The position numbers were made by a program, and so were the translations under genes. Shown one piece after another: positions 1 through 5,544 of a stretch of 9,109 nucleotides of DNA (position 1 is the first letter of the stretch; the number at the start of each line of letters is the position of its first letter). Source of the DNA: Prochlorococcus marinus str. MIT 9215. GTDB taxonomy: Bacteria; Cyanobacteriota; Cyanobacteriia; PCC-6307; Cyanobiaceae. The stretch is from positions 1-9,109 of the forward strand of contig CATBLW010000181.1 in assembly GCA_949486985.1 (NCBI GenBank), written 5' to 3'. The notes under the pieces are model-generated. The model searched no databases. It saw only the letters and a program-made list of their open reading frames with translations, and was not told the DNA's origin.

Positions 1-2
1 CC

Positions 3-347
3 TACAACATCGTTGCAGCCCACGGCTACTTCGGTCGTTTGATCTTCCAATACGCCAGCTTCAACAACAGCCGCAGCCTGCACTTCTTCTTGGCCGCATG
101 GCCAGTGGTTTGCATCTGGATCACCTCATTGGGTGTCAGCACCATGGCCTTCAATTTGAACGGCTTTAATTTCAACCAGTCAGTGGTTGATGCTCAGGGC
201 AGAGTGATTCCTACCTGGGGTGATGTGCTGAACCGTTCCAACCTCGGCATGGAAGTAATGCATGAGCGCAATGCTCATAACTTCCCTCTCGACCTGGCAG
301 CTGCTCAGTCCACTCCTGTGGCTCTGATTGCTCCAGCCGTCGGTTGA
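3..347 (+). CDS. psbA: Photosystem II D1 protein, C-terminal part (5' end outside window)
   Basis: This is the end of the photosystem II reaction-centre protein D1, a thylakoid membrane protein that binds P680, QB and most of the Mn4CaO5 water-oxidising cluster. Anchoring the visible part to standard D1 numbering, the frame opens at Tyr246 and shows His252, Ser264 and Phe265 of the QB pocket, the non-haem iron ligand His272, and the last membrane helix. The cluster ligands follow: His332, Glu333, His337, Asp342 and Ala344. After Ala344 come 15 residues (AAQSTPVALIAPAVG), the extension that CtpA removes, giving 359 residues in all, one fewer than Synechocystis D1. No frameshift or lost ligand is seen. 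Residue 130, which separates D1:1 from D1:2 isoforms, lies outside the window. The gene is followed by two terminator hairpins, so it is probably a separate transcription unit from mntC. Confidence 0.98.
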   Translation, partial: YNIVAAHGYFGRLIFQYASFNNSRSLHFFLAAWPVVCIWITSLGVSTMAFNLNGFNFNQSVVDAQGRVIPTWGDVLNRSNLGMEVMHERNAHNFPLDLAAAQSTPVALIAPAVG

Positions 348-379
348 TCTTTACCTGAATTGTCAGATGCGGGCTTTTT

Positions 380-399
380 AAGCCTGTCTGGCTTTTTTT
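380..399 (+). terminator. First hairpin of tandem psbA terminator
   Basis: AAGCC (380-384) pairs with GGCTT (390-394) across a 5-base loop and runs directly into seven T residues (393-399). This is the layout of a weak intrinsic terminator, 33 bp after the psbA stop. Confidence 0.6.
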
Positions 400-410
400 A
401 AGATCCCTTC

Positions 411-438
411 AACCCCACTGCATGCAGTGGGGTTTTTT
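411..438 (+). terminator. Main rho-independent terminator after psbA
   Basis: A perfect GC-rich palindrome covers 413-432 (CCCCACTG, central CATG, CAGTGGGG) and is extended by AA/TT pairs at 411-412 and 433-434. A run of six T residues (433-438) follows. This is a strong intrinsic terminator that should separate the highly transcribed psbA from mntC. Confidence 0.9.
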
Positions 439-490
439 GATGGCTTATTAATCCCTTCTCTGTGCGGATTTGTTTTCTGGTTACTGCTAT

Positions 491-518
491 TTGATCGCTT
501 GGCTCCATTGCTTAGATA
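491..518 (+). promoter_or_regulatory. Possible promoter of mntCAB
   Basis: TTGATC (491-496) and TAGATA (513-518) stand 16 bases apart in the 103-bp gap between the psbA terminator and mntC. The -35 match is fair and the -10 match poor, so the assignment is tentative. The operon must have its own promoter near here because the terminator at 411-438 is strong. No clear palindromic operator for a Mn regulator is seen. Confidence 0.25.
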
Positions 519-541
519 TGGAAAGGCGAGTGAGACAATGA

Positions 542-1552
542 ATGGAGAGTTTGTTGTCAGCAGGGTTGAAAGGTTTGTTGCCAAAAGCTTTTCTTCGCAA
601 CTCGGCTTTTCAGGTTTGTTTCTTGGCCATCCTTGGGCTGCTGGCCGCATGCACGCTGTCTTCTCTAAGGCCTGATGCTGGTGCTGGACGTGGTGCTGTA
701 TCAGGAGCTGAGGAGGAGGAAAAACCCCTTGTGCTCACAACTTTTACCGTGTTGGCCGATATGGCCCAGAACGTTGCCGGTGACCGCCTCAATGTTCGTT
801 CGATCGTTAAAGAGGGTGCTGAAATCCACGGCTATCAGCCCACCCCCAGCGATCTTGAACGAGCGGTTGGTGCCGACTTGATTGTCGAGAATGGTTTCGG
901 ACTGGAGCTCTGGGCACGAAAATTCACAGCGGCGGCTGGTGATGTGCCAACTCTTACCCTCAGCGATGGCATGCAGCCGCTGCTGATCGAGGGGGATCTC
1001 TATGCAGGTAAGCCCAATCCCCATGCCTGGATGTCTCCTCAACGGGCGATGCACTATGTCGACAAGCTTGTGGATGGCTTTAGTCAGCTTGATCCAGCGG
1101 GTGCTGAGAGCTTCTCTGGCAATGCTGAGATCTATAAACAGAAGCTTCAGCATCTTGATGATGAGCTGAGAGCATCTCTGGCCAAGATCCCAGAAGACCG
1201 CCGTTTGCTAGTGAGTTGTGAGGGTGCATTTACTTATTTGGCTAGCGATTACGGCATGGAGGAGGCTTATCTTTGGCCTGTGAATGCGGAGAGTCAGGTC
1301 ACCCCAAGACGGATGGCCAACTTGATCCGTACCGTTAAGGAGCGAGGCGTGCCAACGATCTTTTGTGAGAGCACAGTCAGTGATAAGGCGCAGCGAGAAG
1401 TTGCTATGGCTAGCGGCGCTCGTTTCGGCGGGACGTTCTATGTCGACTCCCTCTCGGCGGCGAATGGGCCTGCAGCGACCCTGCTTGAGCTTCAACGGCA
1501 TAACGTCAGCCTGATTCGCGACGGTCTATCAAGGGCAGCTGAAGTCAAATGA
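542..1552 (+). CDS. mntC: Manganese ABC transporter substrate-binding lipoprotein MntC
   Basis: This is a cluster A-1 periplasmic binding protein that delivers Mn2+ to the MntAB permease, supplying the metal for the water-oxidising cluster. A hydrophobic segment (about residues 22-36) ends in the lipobox LLAAC with Cys37 as the lipidation site, followed by an acidic linker. Metal ligands are His96 (EIHGYQP), His161 (NPHAWM), Glu227 (CEGAF) and Asp302 (YVDSLS). The Glu/Asp pair at the last two positions is typical of Mn-type rather than Zn-type (ZnuA) members. Each ligand sits exactly seven residues after the Synechocystis MntC positions as I recall them (89, 154, 220, 295). Cys226 and Cys275 likewise match its Cys219-Cys268 disulfide beside the metal site. 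The ATG at 542 has only a weak GGAAAGG sequence about 15 bases upstream. An ATG at 538 is out of frame, and a start slightly downstream is possible. The stop overlaps the mntA start. Confidence 0.95.
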   Translation: MESLLSAGLKGLLPKAFLRNSAFQVCFLAILGLLAACTLSSLRPDAGAGRGAVSGAEEEEKPLVLTTFTVLADMAQNVAGDRLNVRSIVKEGAEIHGYQPTPSDLERAVGADLIVENGFGLELWARKFTAAAGDVPTLTLSDGMQPLLIEGDLYAGKPNPHAWMSPQRAMHYVDKLVDGFSQLDPAGAESFSGNAEIYKQKLQHLDDELRASLAKIPEDRRLLVSCEGAFTYLASDYGMEEAYLWPVNAESQVTPRRMANLIRTVKERGVPTIFCESTVSDKAQREVAMASGARFGGTFYVDSLSAANGPAATLLELQRHNVSLIRDGLSRAAEVK

Positions 1553-2343
1553 TGGCGCCAGTTGACGCTTTCAGAACGGTTGATCGTCTTCGCATTGAGG
1601 CGGAAGGCCTTTGCGTTGATTACAACGGCACGGTGGCCCTTTATGACGCTGGCCTCTGTTTGAAATCAGGCTGTATTTGTGGGCTTGTTGGCATGAATGG
1701 TGCTGGCAAGTCGACGCTCTTCAAAGCCCTGATGGGCTTCATCCGTCCTTCCCGTGGAATCATTCGGATCAACGGACTCCCTGTCGCTAAGGCGCAACGA
1801 GAGCAGGCTGTCGCTTACGTCCCTCAGAGTGAGGGAATCGACTGCTCCTTCCCTGTCAGTGTCTGGGATGTGGTGATGATGGGTCGTTACGGTTCGATGA
1901 ACCTGCTGCGCATCCCGAGGGAATCAGATCGCGCAGCCGTCCGTCATGCACTCGAGCGCGTTGAGTTGCTTGATCTGCGTGATCGACCGATCGGTTCTCT
2001 TTCAGGCGGACAGCGCAAGCGCACGTTCCTTGCTCGTGCCATCGCCCAGAGGGCATCGGTGCTGTTGCTTGATGAGCCTTTCAATGGCGTTGATGTGCGA
2101 ACCGAGAAGTTGATGGCGCAACTCTTCCTGCAGTTCCGTGATGAGGGCCGCACCATTTTGATTTCTACTCACGATCTAAGCCATGTCCGCGACTTCTGCG
2201 ACTTGGTGGTGTTGATCAACAAGACCGTGCTCGCCTATGGCGAAACATCGGAGGTTTTTACTCCAGAAAACATCGCCATGACCTTTGGCGGCTTGCCACC
2301 AAATTTGATTACTGGCCCTGCCTCGTCTGAGGAACTCGACTGA
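1549..2343 (+). CDS. mntA: Manganese ABC transporter ATP-binding protein MntA
   Basis: This is the cytoplasmic ATPase that powers Mn2+ import through MntB. All nucleotide-binding motifs are intact: Walker A GMNGAGKST (residues 48-56), Q-loop Gln93 (VPQSEGID), the signature LSGGQRKR (151-158), Walker B LLLDEP with catalytic Glu176, D-loop near Asp182, and the switch His208 (STHDLSH). The 264-residue length suits the metal-transport ABC family, and the gene order binding protein-ATPase-permease matches Synechocystis mntCAB. The ATG at 1549 shares the ATGA overlap with the mntC stop, which points to translational coupling. A second in-frame ATG at 1552 could serve equally, and the 15 or so residues before the ABC domain are not conserved-looking. 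The substrate is taken from the ligand set of the adjacent mntC rather than from this protein. Confidence 0.95.
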   Translation: MMAPVDAFRTVDRLRIEAEGLCVDYNGTVALYDAGLCLKSGCICGLVGMNGAGKSTLFKALMGFIRPSRGIIRINGLPVAKAQREQAVAYVPQSEGIDCSFPVSVWDVVMMGRYGSMNLLRIPRESDRAAVRHALERVELLDLRDRPIGSLSGGQRKRTFLARAIAQRASVLLLDEPFNGVDVRTEKLMAQLFLQFRDEGRTILISTHDLSHVRDFCDLVVLINKTVLAYGETSEVFTPENIAMTFGGLPPNLITGPASSEELD

Positions 2344-3239
2344 TGAATGCGTTGTTGGCGATGAGCACTCCCATGAGCTGGTTGATGGAGCGGCTGCTGG
2401 AGCCTCTTAGCCATGGCTTCATGGTGCGTGCTCTGTGCGTCAGTGCTTTGGTTGGCGGCGTCTGTGGCCTGTTGTCCTGCTACATGACGCTGAAGGGCTG
2501 GGCCTTGATGGGTGATGCGGTTTCCCATGCTGTGCTGCCTGGAGTTGTCGTCGCCTATGCACTTGCCTTGCCGTTCTCCCTCGGGGCCTTTGTCTTTGGG
2601 GTGGGTTCAGTGGCCTTGATTGGTTTCGTCAAGCAGAAGTCAAGGGTGAAGGAAGACGCGGTGATTGGCCTTGTCTTTACTGGCTTTTTCGCCCTCGGTT
2701 TGGTGCTGGCCTCGCGCACCCGCAGCAATATCGATCTCTTCCATATTCTCTTTGGCAATGTGCTGGGAATTTCGGTCGCTGATATTCAGCAGACCCTGCT
2801 GATTTCAACGATTGTTGTGGTCATTCTTGTGCTGCTTCGGCGGGACTTAATGCTGTTCTGCTTCGATCCCACCCATGCTCGATCGATTGGAATCAATACG
2901 GGCTTGCTCCATTACCTGTTGCTTTCGGTTCTATCGCTGGCTGCCGTTGCTGGTTTGCAGACGGTCGGGATCATTCTTGTGGTCGCAATGTTGGTTACCC
3001 CTGGGGCAACGGCTTATTTGCTAACCGATCGCTTTGATCGGATGACCTGGTTGGCCATTCTCAGCAGTGTGGTGTCCAGTCTTCTGGGGGTGTACATCAG
3101 TTATTGGTCTGACAGTTCAACGGCGGGTTGCATTGTGTTGGTGCAGACGGGGCTGTTCCTGATTGCGTTTCTGTTTGCTCCTCGCTACGGGATTTTTAAG
3201 AGCCGATCGCTGCCAGCAATGACTGCTTCTAAAGACTGA
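2343..3239 (+). CDS. mntB: Manganese ABC transporter permease MntB
   Basis: This is the inner-membrane channel subunit of the Mn2+ importer, ABC-3 family (relatives: ZnuB, PsaC, TroC). Of 298 residues most are hydrophobic, consistent with eight or nine membrane helices. The family sequence MGDAVSHAVLPG is at residues 56-67, with Asp58 and His62 in the region that lines the metal pathway in this family. IDLFHILFGNVLG and a proline/glycine-rich segment near VAMLVTPGATAY are also typical. The ATG at 2343 overlaps the mntA stop by one base (TGATG), so it is coupled to mntA. In-frame ATGs at 2361 and 2373 would remove only the short N-terminal stretch before the first helix and cannot be excluded. 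It is the last gene of the operon and faces the hli gene. Confidence 0.94.
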   Translation: MNALLAMSTPMSWLMERLLEPLSHGFMVRALCVSALVGGVCGLLSCYMTLKGWALMGDAVSHAVLPGVVVAYALALPFSLGAFVFGVGSVALIGFVKQKSRVKEDAVIGLVFTGFFALGLVLASRTRSNIDLFHILFGNVLGISVADIQQTLLISTIVVVILVLLRRDLMLFCFDPTHARSIGINTGLLHYLLLSVLSLAAVAGLQTVGIILVVAMLVTPGATAYLLTDRFDRMTWLAILSSVVSSLLGVYISYWSDSSTAGCIVLVQTGLFLIAFLFAPRYGIFKSRSLPAMTASKD

Positions 3240-3246
3240 AGCAAAC

Positions 3247-3307
3247 CTGCCTTATGGGCAGTAAAGGTGGGAGCGACCGCAGGCGCGGTGTCCATTCAGT
3301 CGCTCCC
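3247..3307. terminator. Stem-loops between convergent mntB and hli; possible bidirectional terminator
   Basis: A small hairpin (CTGCC 3247-3251, GGCAG 3257-3261) is followed by a larger one: GGGAGCGAC (3269-3277) pairs perfectly with GTCGCTCCC (3299-3307). The larger loop contains an inner CCGC/GCGG stem (3277-3280 with 3285-3288), which shares base 3277 with the outer stem, so the two compete at that position. The structure lies exactly between the two convergent stop codons, as expected for a shared terminator. Neither strand has a good T-run after it, so termination efficiency is uncertain. Confidence 0.45.
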
Positions 3308-3314
3308 GCAGGAA

Positions 3315-3497
3315 TCAGCCAATCAGGCCGATCTGGGAAAGAATCCCGTGTCCTGTGAGCGCTTCTGTTGCGATGCCGATGAGGAAGCCGGCCATGGCTA
3401 GACGACCGTTCCATGATTCGGCGAAGGGCACCCAGCCAAGGCGTGCGTAAGGCACTTTGTAAGAGCCGCTGTAGGAATAAGCAGTGCTCGAGGTCAT
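3315..3497 (-). CDS. hli: High-light-inducible protein (Hli, one-helix LHC-like)
   Basis: This 60-residue protein belongs to the HLIP/SCP family: single-helix thylakoid proteins that bind chlorophyll and carotenoid, dimerise, and protect photosystem II assembly and repair intermediates. The LHC motif is complete: Glu27-x-x-Asn30-Gly31-Arg32-x-Ala34-Met35-x-Gly37-Phe38, then Glu45 and Thr48-Gly49 before a hydrophobic end. Glu27/Arg32 are the chlorophyll-binding ion pair and Asn30 is also a conserved ligand position. The tyrosine- and serine-rich N-terminus (residues 1-24) is variable in the family. The ATG at 3497 has no obvious Shine-Dalgarno sequence, which is common in these organisms. It is convergent with mntB and divergent from the gene at 4161. 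The HLR1-like repeats at 3554-3573 suggest light-stress control. Confidence 0.94.
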   Translation of the reverse strand: MTSSTAYSYSGSYKVPYARLGWVPFAESWNGRLAMAGFLIGIATEALTGHGILSQIGLIG

Positions 3498-3553
3498 CGG
3501 TTTAAATCAATCAAGGGAATGGTTGTGAAGCGGACCGCGACTCCGCCTTACAA

Positions 3554-3573
3554 AATGTAACAGAGTGTGTAAC
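3554..3573 (-). promoter_or_regulatory. HLR1-like direct repeat upstream of hli
   Basis: Read on the minus strand, GTTACACA (3573-3566), a CTCT spacer and GTTACATT (3561-3554) form a direct repeat about 57 bp upstream of the hli start. HLR1, the site bound by the response regulator RpaB in cyanobacterial high-light genes, is two (G/T)TTACA(T/A)(T/A) units, normally 2 bases apart. Here the spacer is 4 and the first unit ends CA, so the match is imperfect. The inner unit is also part of a TTACA-AAA-TGTAA palindrome at 3548-3560. A TTCACA (3524-3529) and TTTAAA (3501-3506) pair 17 bases apart lies downstream, but it would give an almost leaderless transcript. Confidence 0.5.
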
Positions 3574-4042
3574 GAACTGTGACGATGGGGTTGCACGCGC
3601 TGTTCGTGGACTTGTTCTCAAGTGAAGAAGTCCTTGCCGCGAGCCTTGTTCAGAAGGGAAGAAGCCTTCTTCGCAAGCCTTGTCATGGCCTAAGAGGGCG
3701 CGCCTTGAGAGGGCACGTCTTGAGTGGGTAAGTCTTGAGAAGAGGGCACGGCTTGGCCATGAGGCAGGGGCAAGCAGCTCTTGCTGCGGGGATCAGCCGT
3801 CAGCTGCAAAGCAGCCTTGATGAATTGAGTGCTTACGTTTGCCCCACGACTGGACGATCGGATCGCAAGCCATCAATTTGCCCCTCAATCTTTTGAGCCT
3901 GTTGACCTGTTCTGGGCAGATTGCTTCTCTGTCGTCATCTTGCTCATGCTGTGAGCATTCCTCCTGTGAAGCACTTCCTTTGAACTTCGTAGACGTTCGC
4001 CCTTTCAGTTTGGGGCTGAACTTTTCATATCAAGGGAGCCGA
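3574..4042. other. Long intergenic stretch without a convincing gene
   Basis: No reading frame here looks like a protein. The longest candidates are a 76-codon TTG-start frame at 3839-4069, which runs through palindromes and resembles no family, and a 48-codon ATG frame at 3585-3731. What is present is structure: short hairpins at 3658-3672 (GAAGAA/TTCTTC), 3770-3784 (GCAAG/CTTGC), 3803-3815 (GCTGC/GCAGC), 3884-3897 (CTCAA/TTGAG) and 3941-3957 (TGCTCA/TGAGCA), plus the repeat block at 3684-3761. A non-coding RNA is possible, but no known Yfr-type signature was recognised and no T-run terminator ends the stretch. Confidence 0.6.
3684..3761. repeat. 15-bp imperfect tandem repeat bracketed by an inverted repeat
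   Basis: Four related 15-mers follow one another: GAGGGCGCGCCTTGA (3694-3708), GAGGGCACGTCTTGA (3709-3723), GTGGGTAAGTCTTGA (3724-3738) and, after an inserted GAA, GAGGGCACGGCTTGG (3742-3756). The block is bracketed by CATGGCC (3684-3690) and its complement GGCCATG (3755-3761). That pairing extends through AAG/CTT with one unpaired T, so the array could sit in the loop of a long hairpin. The first unit contains the palindrome GGCGCGCC. Confidence 0.75.
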
Positions 4043-4059
4043 TTGCTATGCAATAGCAA
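4043..4059. promoter_or_regulatory. Perfect 7-3-7 palindrome, possible operator
   Basis: TTGCTAT (4043-4049) and ATAGCAA (4053-4059) are perfect inverted repeats around GCA, about 50 bp upstream of the -10 element of the His-rich protein gene at 4161. The AT-rich symmetric form suits a dimeric regulator such as a Fur/Zur-family protein, but it does not match a Zur box I can recall, so the regulator is unknown. Confidence 0.4.
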
Positions 4060-4080
4060 CCTGAAGTGAGCGAATCAGAG

Positions 4081-4114
4081 GTTGCCGCTATTGCGGCGAC
4101 ATGCTGTCTATATT
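4081..4114 (+). promoter_or_regulatory. Promoter with overlapping inverted repeat, for the 4161 gene
   Basis: TATATT (4109-4114) is a good -10 element. The matching -35 area is occupied by an inverted repeat, GTTGCCGC (4081-4088), TATT, GCGGCGAC (4093-4100), with one G:T mismatch. Transcription would start near 4121, leaving a leader of about 40 bases before the ATG at 4161 and excluding the upstream in-frame ATG at 4101. An inverted repeat over the -35 region is the usual place for repressor or activator binding. Confidence 0.45.
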
Positions 4115-4160
4115 CACCATTGGATTCTTCAATCCTCACGCCACCCAACGCTCCATCTCA

Positions 4161-4409
4161 ATGAATAGGCTTTTCCTAGTTTTTGCACTGTTGTTGAACC
4201 CAGTATTCGCCTTTGCTGAGTTGGCCTCAGCGGAAGAGGCCGTCGTCTTCGAGACGGAAGCAGCGGCTTTGGAGCAGGCTAAGCAACTGGGCTGTGAGGG
4301 GGCTTATTCCTGGGAAGGAATGTGGTTGCCATGCAAAGAGGACGACGAAGGCGATGATCACGAAGGTCATGACCATGCTGCTCATGATCACAGTGAACAC
4401 GATCACTGA
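4161..4409 (+). CDS. Secreted DUF3721-type small protein with His-rich tail
   Basis: This is an 82-residue protein of unknown function. A signal peptide is clear (Arg3, then a hydrophobic run to about Ala19, FAFA-E cleavage). The centre, QLGCEGAYSWEGMWLPCK (residues 42-59), fits the GCxGAH..G.xWMPC pattern I associate with the short cyanobacterial DUF3721 domain. Cys45 and Cys58 are kept, while the usual His is Tyr49. The last 16 residues (67-82) contain seven histidines in an alternating His/Asp pattern, a likely binding tail for Zn2+, Cu2+, Ni2+ or similar. An ATG at 4101 is in frame but would put 20 extra residues before the signal peptide and start upstream of the likely -10 element, so 4161 is chosen. 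The next gene, the permease at 4575, is on the same strand after 165 bp. Export to the periplasm and metal binding are inferred; the DUF3721 assignment is from memory of the motif. Confidence 0.8.
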   Translation: MNRLFLVFALLLNPVFAFAELASAEEAVVFETEAAALEQAKQLGCEGAYSWEGMWLPCKEDDEGDDHEGHDHAAHDHSEHDH

Positions 4410-4574
4410 ATCAGGCGTTGGCGGCCAAGGAAAAGCTGATATCTAACTTTCTTTGTATCGGCTTACTCGTCTGTGGCTGTTCACTTCATAAGCTAATCGG
4501 AACAAGCCTCTAGACCCGTTGGCTCTTGTCTTAATCAGTTGTCAGCATGATGGTCAAGTTGGCTTGATCAGCCG

Positions 4575-5531
4575 ATGAATCGACTCGCTACCACCTGGGC
4601 GCTATTCCAAGGGCTATTGCTCGAGGCTCTGCCATTTCTGCTGCTTGGGATTGCGATCGCAGGCTTGGCGCGTTGGTTGGTTCCGCAGCGCTTATGGATC
4701 GATCGCTTGCCTCGTCATCCCATTTTGGCGCCAATTATTGGAGCCATGATGGGCTTTGCTTTGCCGGCCTGTGAATGCGGAAATGTTCCCGTAGCCCGCA
4801 GGCTTTTGGCCAATGGAGCCCCTCTGGGCACTGCATTCGGTTTCCTGTTCGCGGCTCCGGTGCTGAACCCGATTGTGTTGGCGAGTACCTGGGCAGCTTT
4901 CCCAAATCAACCTTGGTTGCTGATTTGTCGCCCCCTTGGAGCCTTCCTGATCGCCATCATGCTTAGTGCTCTTTTGGTGCAGCTGCCGGAAGCCCAGGTT
5001 CTTGAATCTGCCCTTTTGGCTGAACGGCGCATGAACCAGCCATTGAGCAATCTCAGCCTGTTGAAGCGAGGCACTGGGGTTATCGGAGAACCTCTTCCGG
5101 AGACAACAACTGCGAAAACGGAACGGCTTGGGTTTAAACAAGTGCTGGATCAAAGCAGCCGAGAATTTCTCGACCTGTTGGCACTGCTTTTGCTTGGCTG
5201 CCTGATTGCTGCTCTTGTGCAGACCTGGTTGCCTCGGAGTTGGCTACTTCAGGTTGGCAATGCGCCAACGCTCTCGATCCTGGCGTTGATGTTGTTGGCG
5301 ATCGTCGTCTCAGTTTGTTCAAGTGTGGATGCCTTTTTGGCCCTTGGCTTCGCTGCCCAGGTAACACCCGGTGCTTTGCTGGCGTTTTTGCTACTCGGGC
5401 CTGTTGTTGATCTGAAACTGGCTGGCCTTTTTACCGTGCTGTTTCGCCCTAAGGCGATTGCAATGACTGCAATCGCTGCCAGCTTCGGCGTTCTATTAAT
5501 TGGGCAATGGGTGAATTTGTTGCAGCTATGA
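4575..5531 (+). CDS. YraQ/YcgR-type membrane permease (UPF0718, PF03773)
   Basis: This is an inner-membrane protein of 318 residues with roughly eight hydrophobic helices in two halves, separated by a hydrophilic loop (about 138-195). The first half has the family signature LPACECGNVPVARRL (residues 63-77), with Cys66 and Cys68 next to a helix, then AAPVLNPIV (93-101). The second half has VCSSVDAF (247-254) and GPVVDLKL (275-282), the corresponding repeat positions. Members are called predicted permeases. ArsP, which exports methylated trivalent arsenicals, is a relative, but substrates of most members are unknown. The next gene is the typical partner of this family (DUF1980/YcgQ), which favours the YcgR subgroup over ArsP. 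The ATG at 4575 has no strong ribosome site, and an in-frame stop at 4548 rules out a much longer protein. A TCAAG-TTGG-CTTGA hairpin (4554-4567) lies just before the start. A role in metal handling is inferred from the His-rich neighbours. Confidence 0.9.
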   Translation: MNRLATTWALFQGLLLEALPFLLLGIAIAGLARWLVPQRLWIDRLPRHPILAPIIGAMMGFALPACECGNVPVARRLLANGAPLGTAFGFLFAAPVLNPIVLASTWAAFPNQPWLLICRPLGAFLIAIMLSALLVQLPEAQVLESALLAERRMNQPLSNLSLLKRGTGVIGEPLPETTTAKTERLGFKQVLDQSSREFLDLLALLLLGCLIAALVQTWLPRSWLLQVGNAPTLSILALMLLAIVVSVCSSVDAFLALGFAAQVTPGALLAFLLLGPVVDLKLAGLFTVLFRPKAIAMTAIAASFGVLLIGQWVNLLQL

Positions 5532-5544
5532 GCAGGAAACTATC

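Noticed and set aside
427..675. 82-codon plus-strand frame before mntC
   Set aside because: It starts inside the psbA terminator hairpin, overlaps mntC in another frame and resembles no family.
542..3239. Zinc (ZnuABC) assignment for the ABC operon
   Set aside because: The binding protein has Glu227 and Asp302 as third and fourth ligands and lacks the long His-rich loop typical of ZnuA, which favours manganese.
3839..4069. 76-codon frame with a Cys-rich centre
   Set aside because: TTG start without a ribosome site, passes through palindromes, no membrane, signal or domain pattern; the short Cys cluster is not enough.
4101..4160. Upstream in-frame ATG for the His-rich small protein
   Set aside because: It would put 20 residues before a clear signal peptide and begin upstream of the probable -10 element at 4109-4114.
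4575..5531. ArsP (organoarsenical exporter) assignment for the permease
   Set aside because: The adjacent DUF1980/YcgQ-type partner and lack of ars genes fit the YcgR-type pair better; the family alone does not give the substrate.
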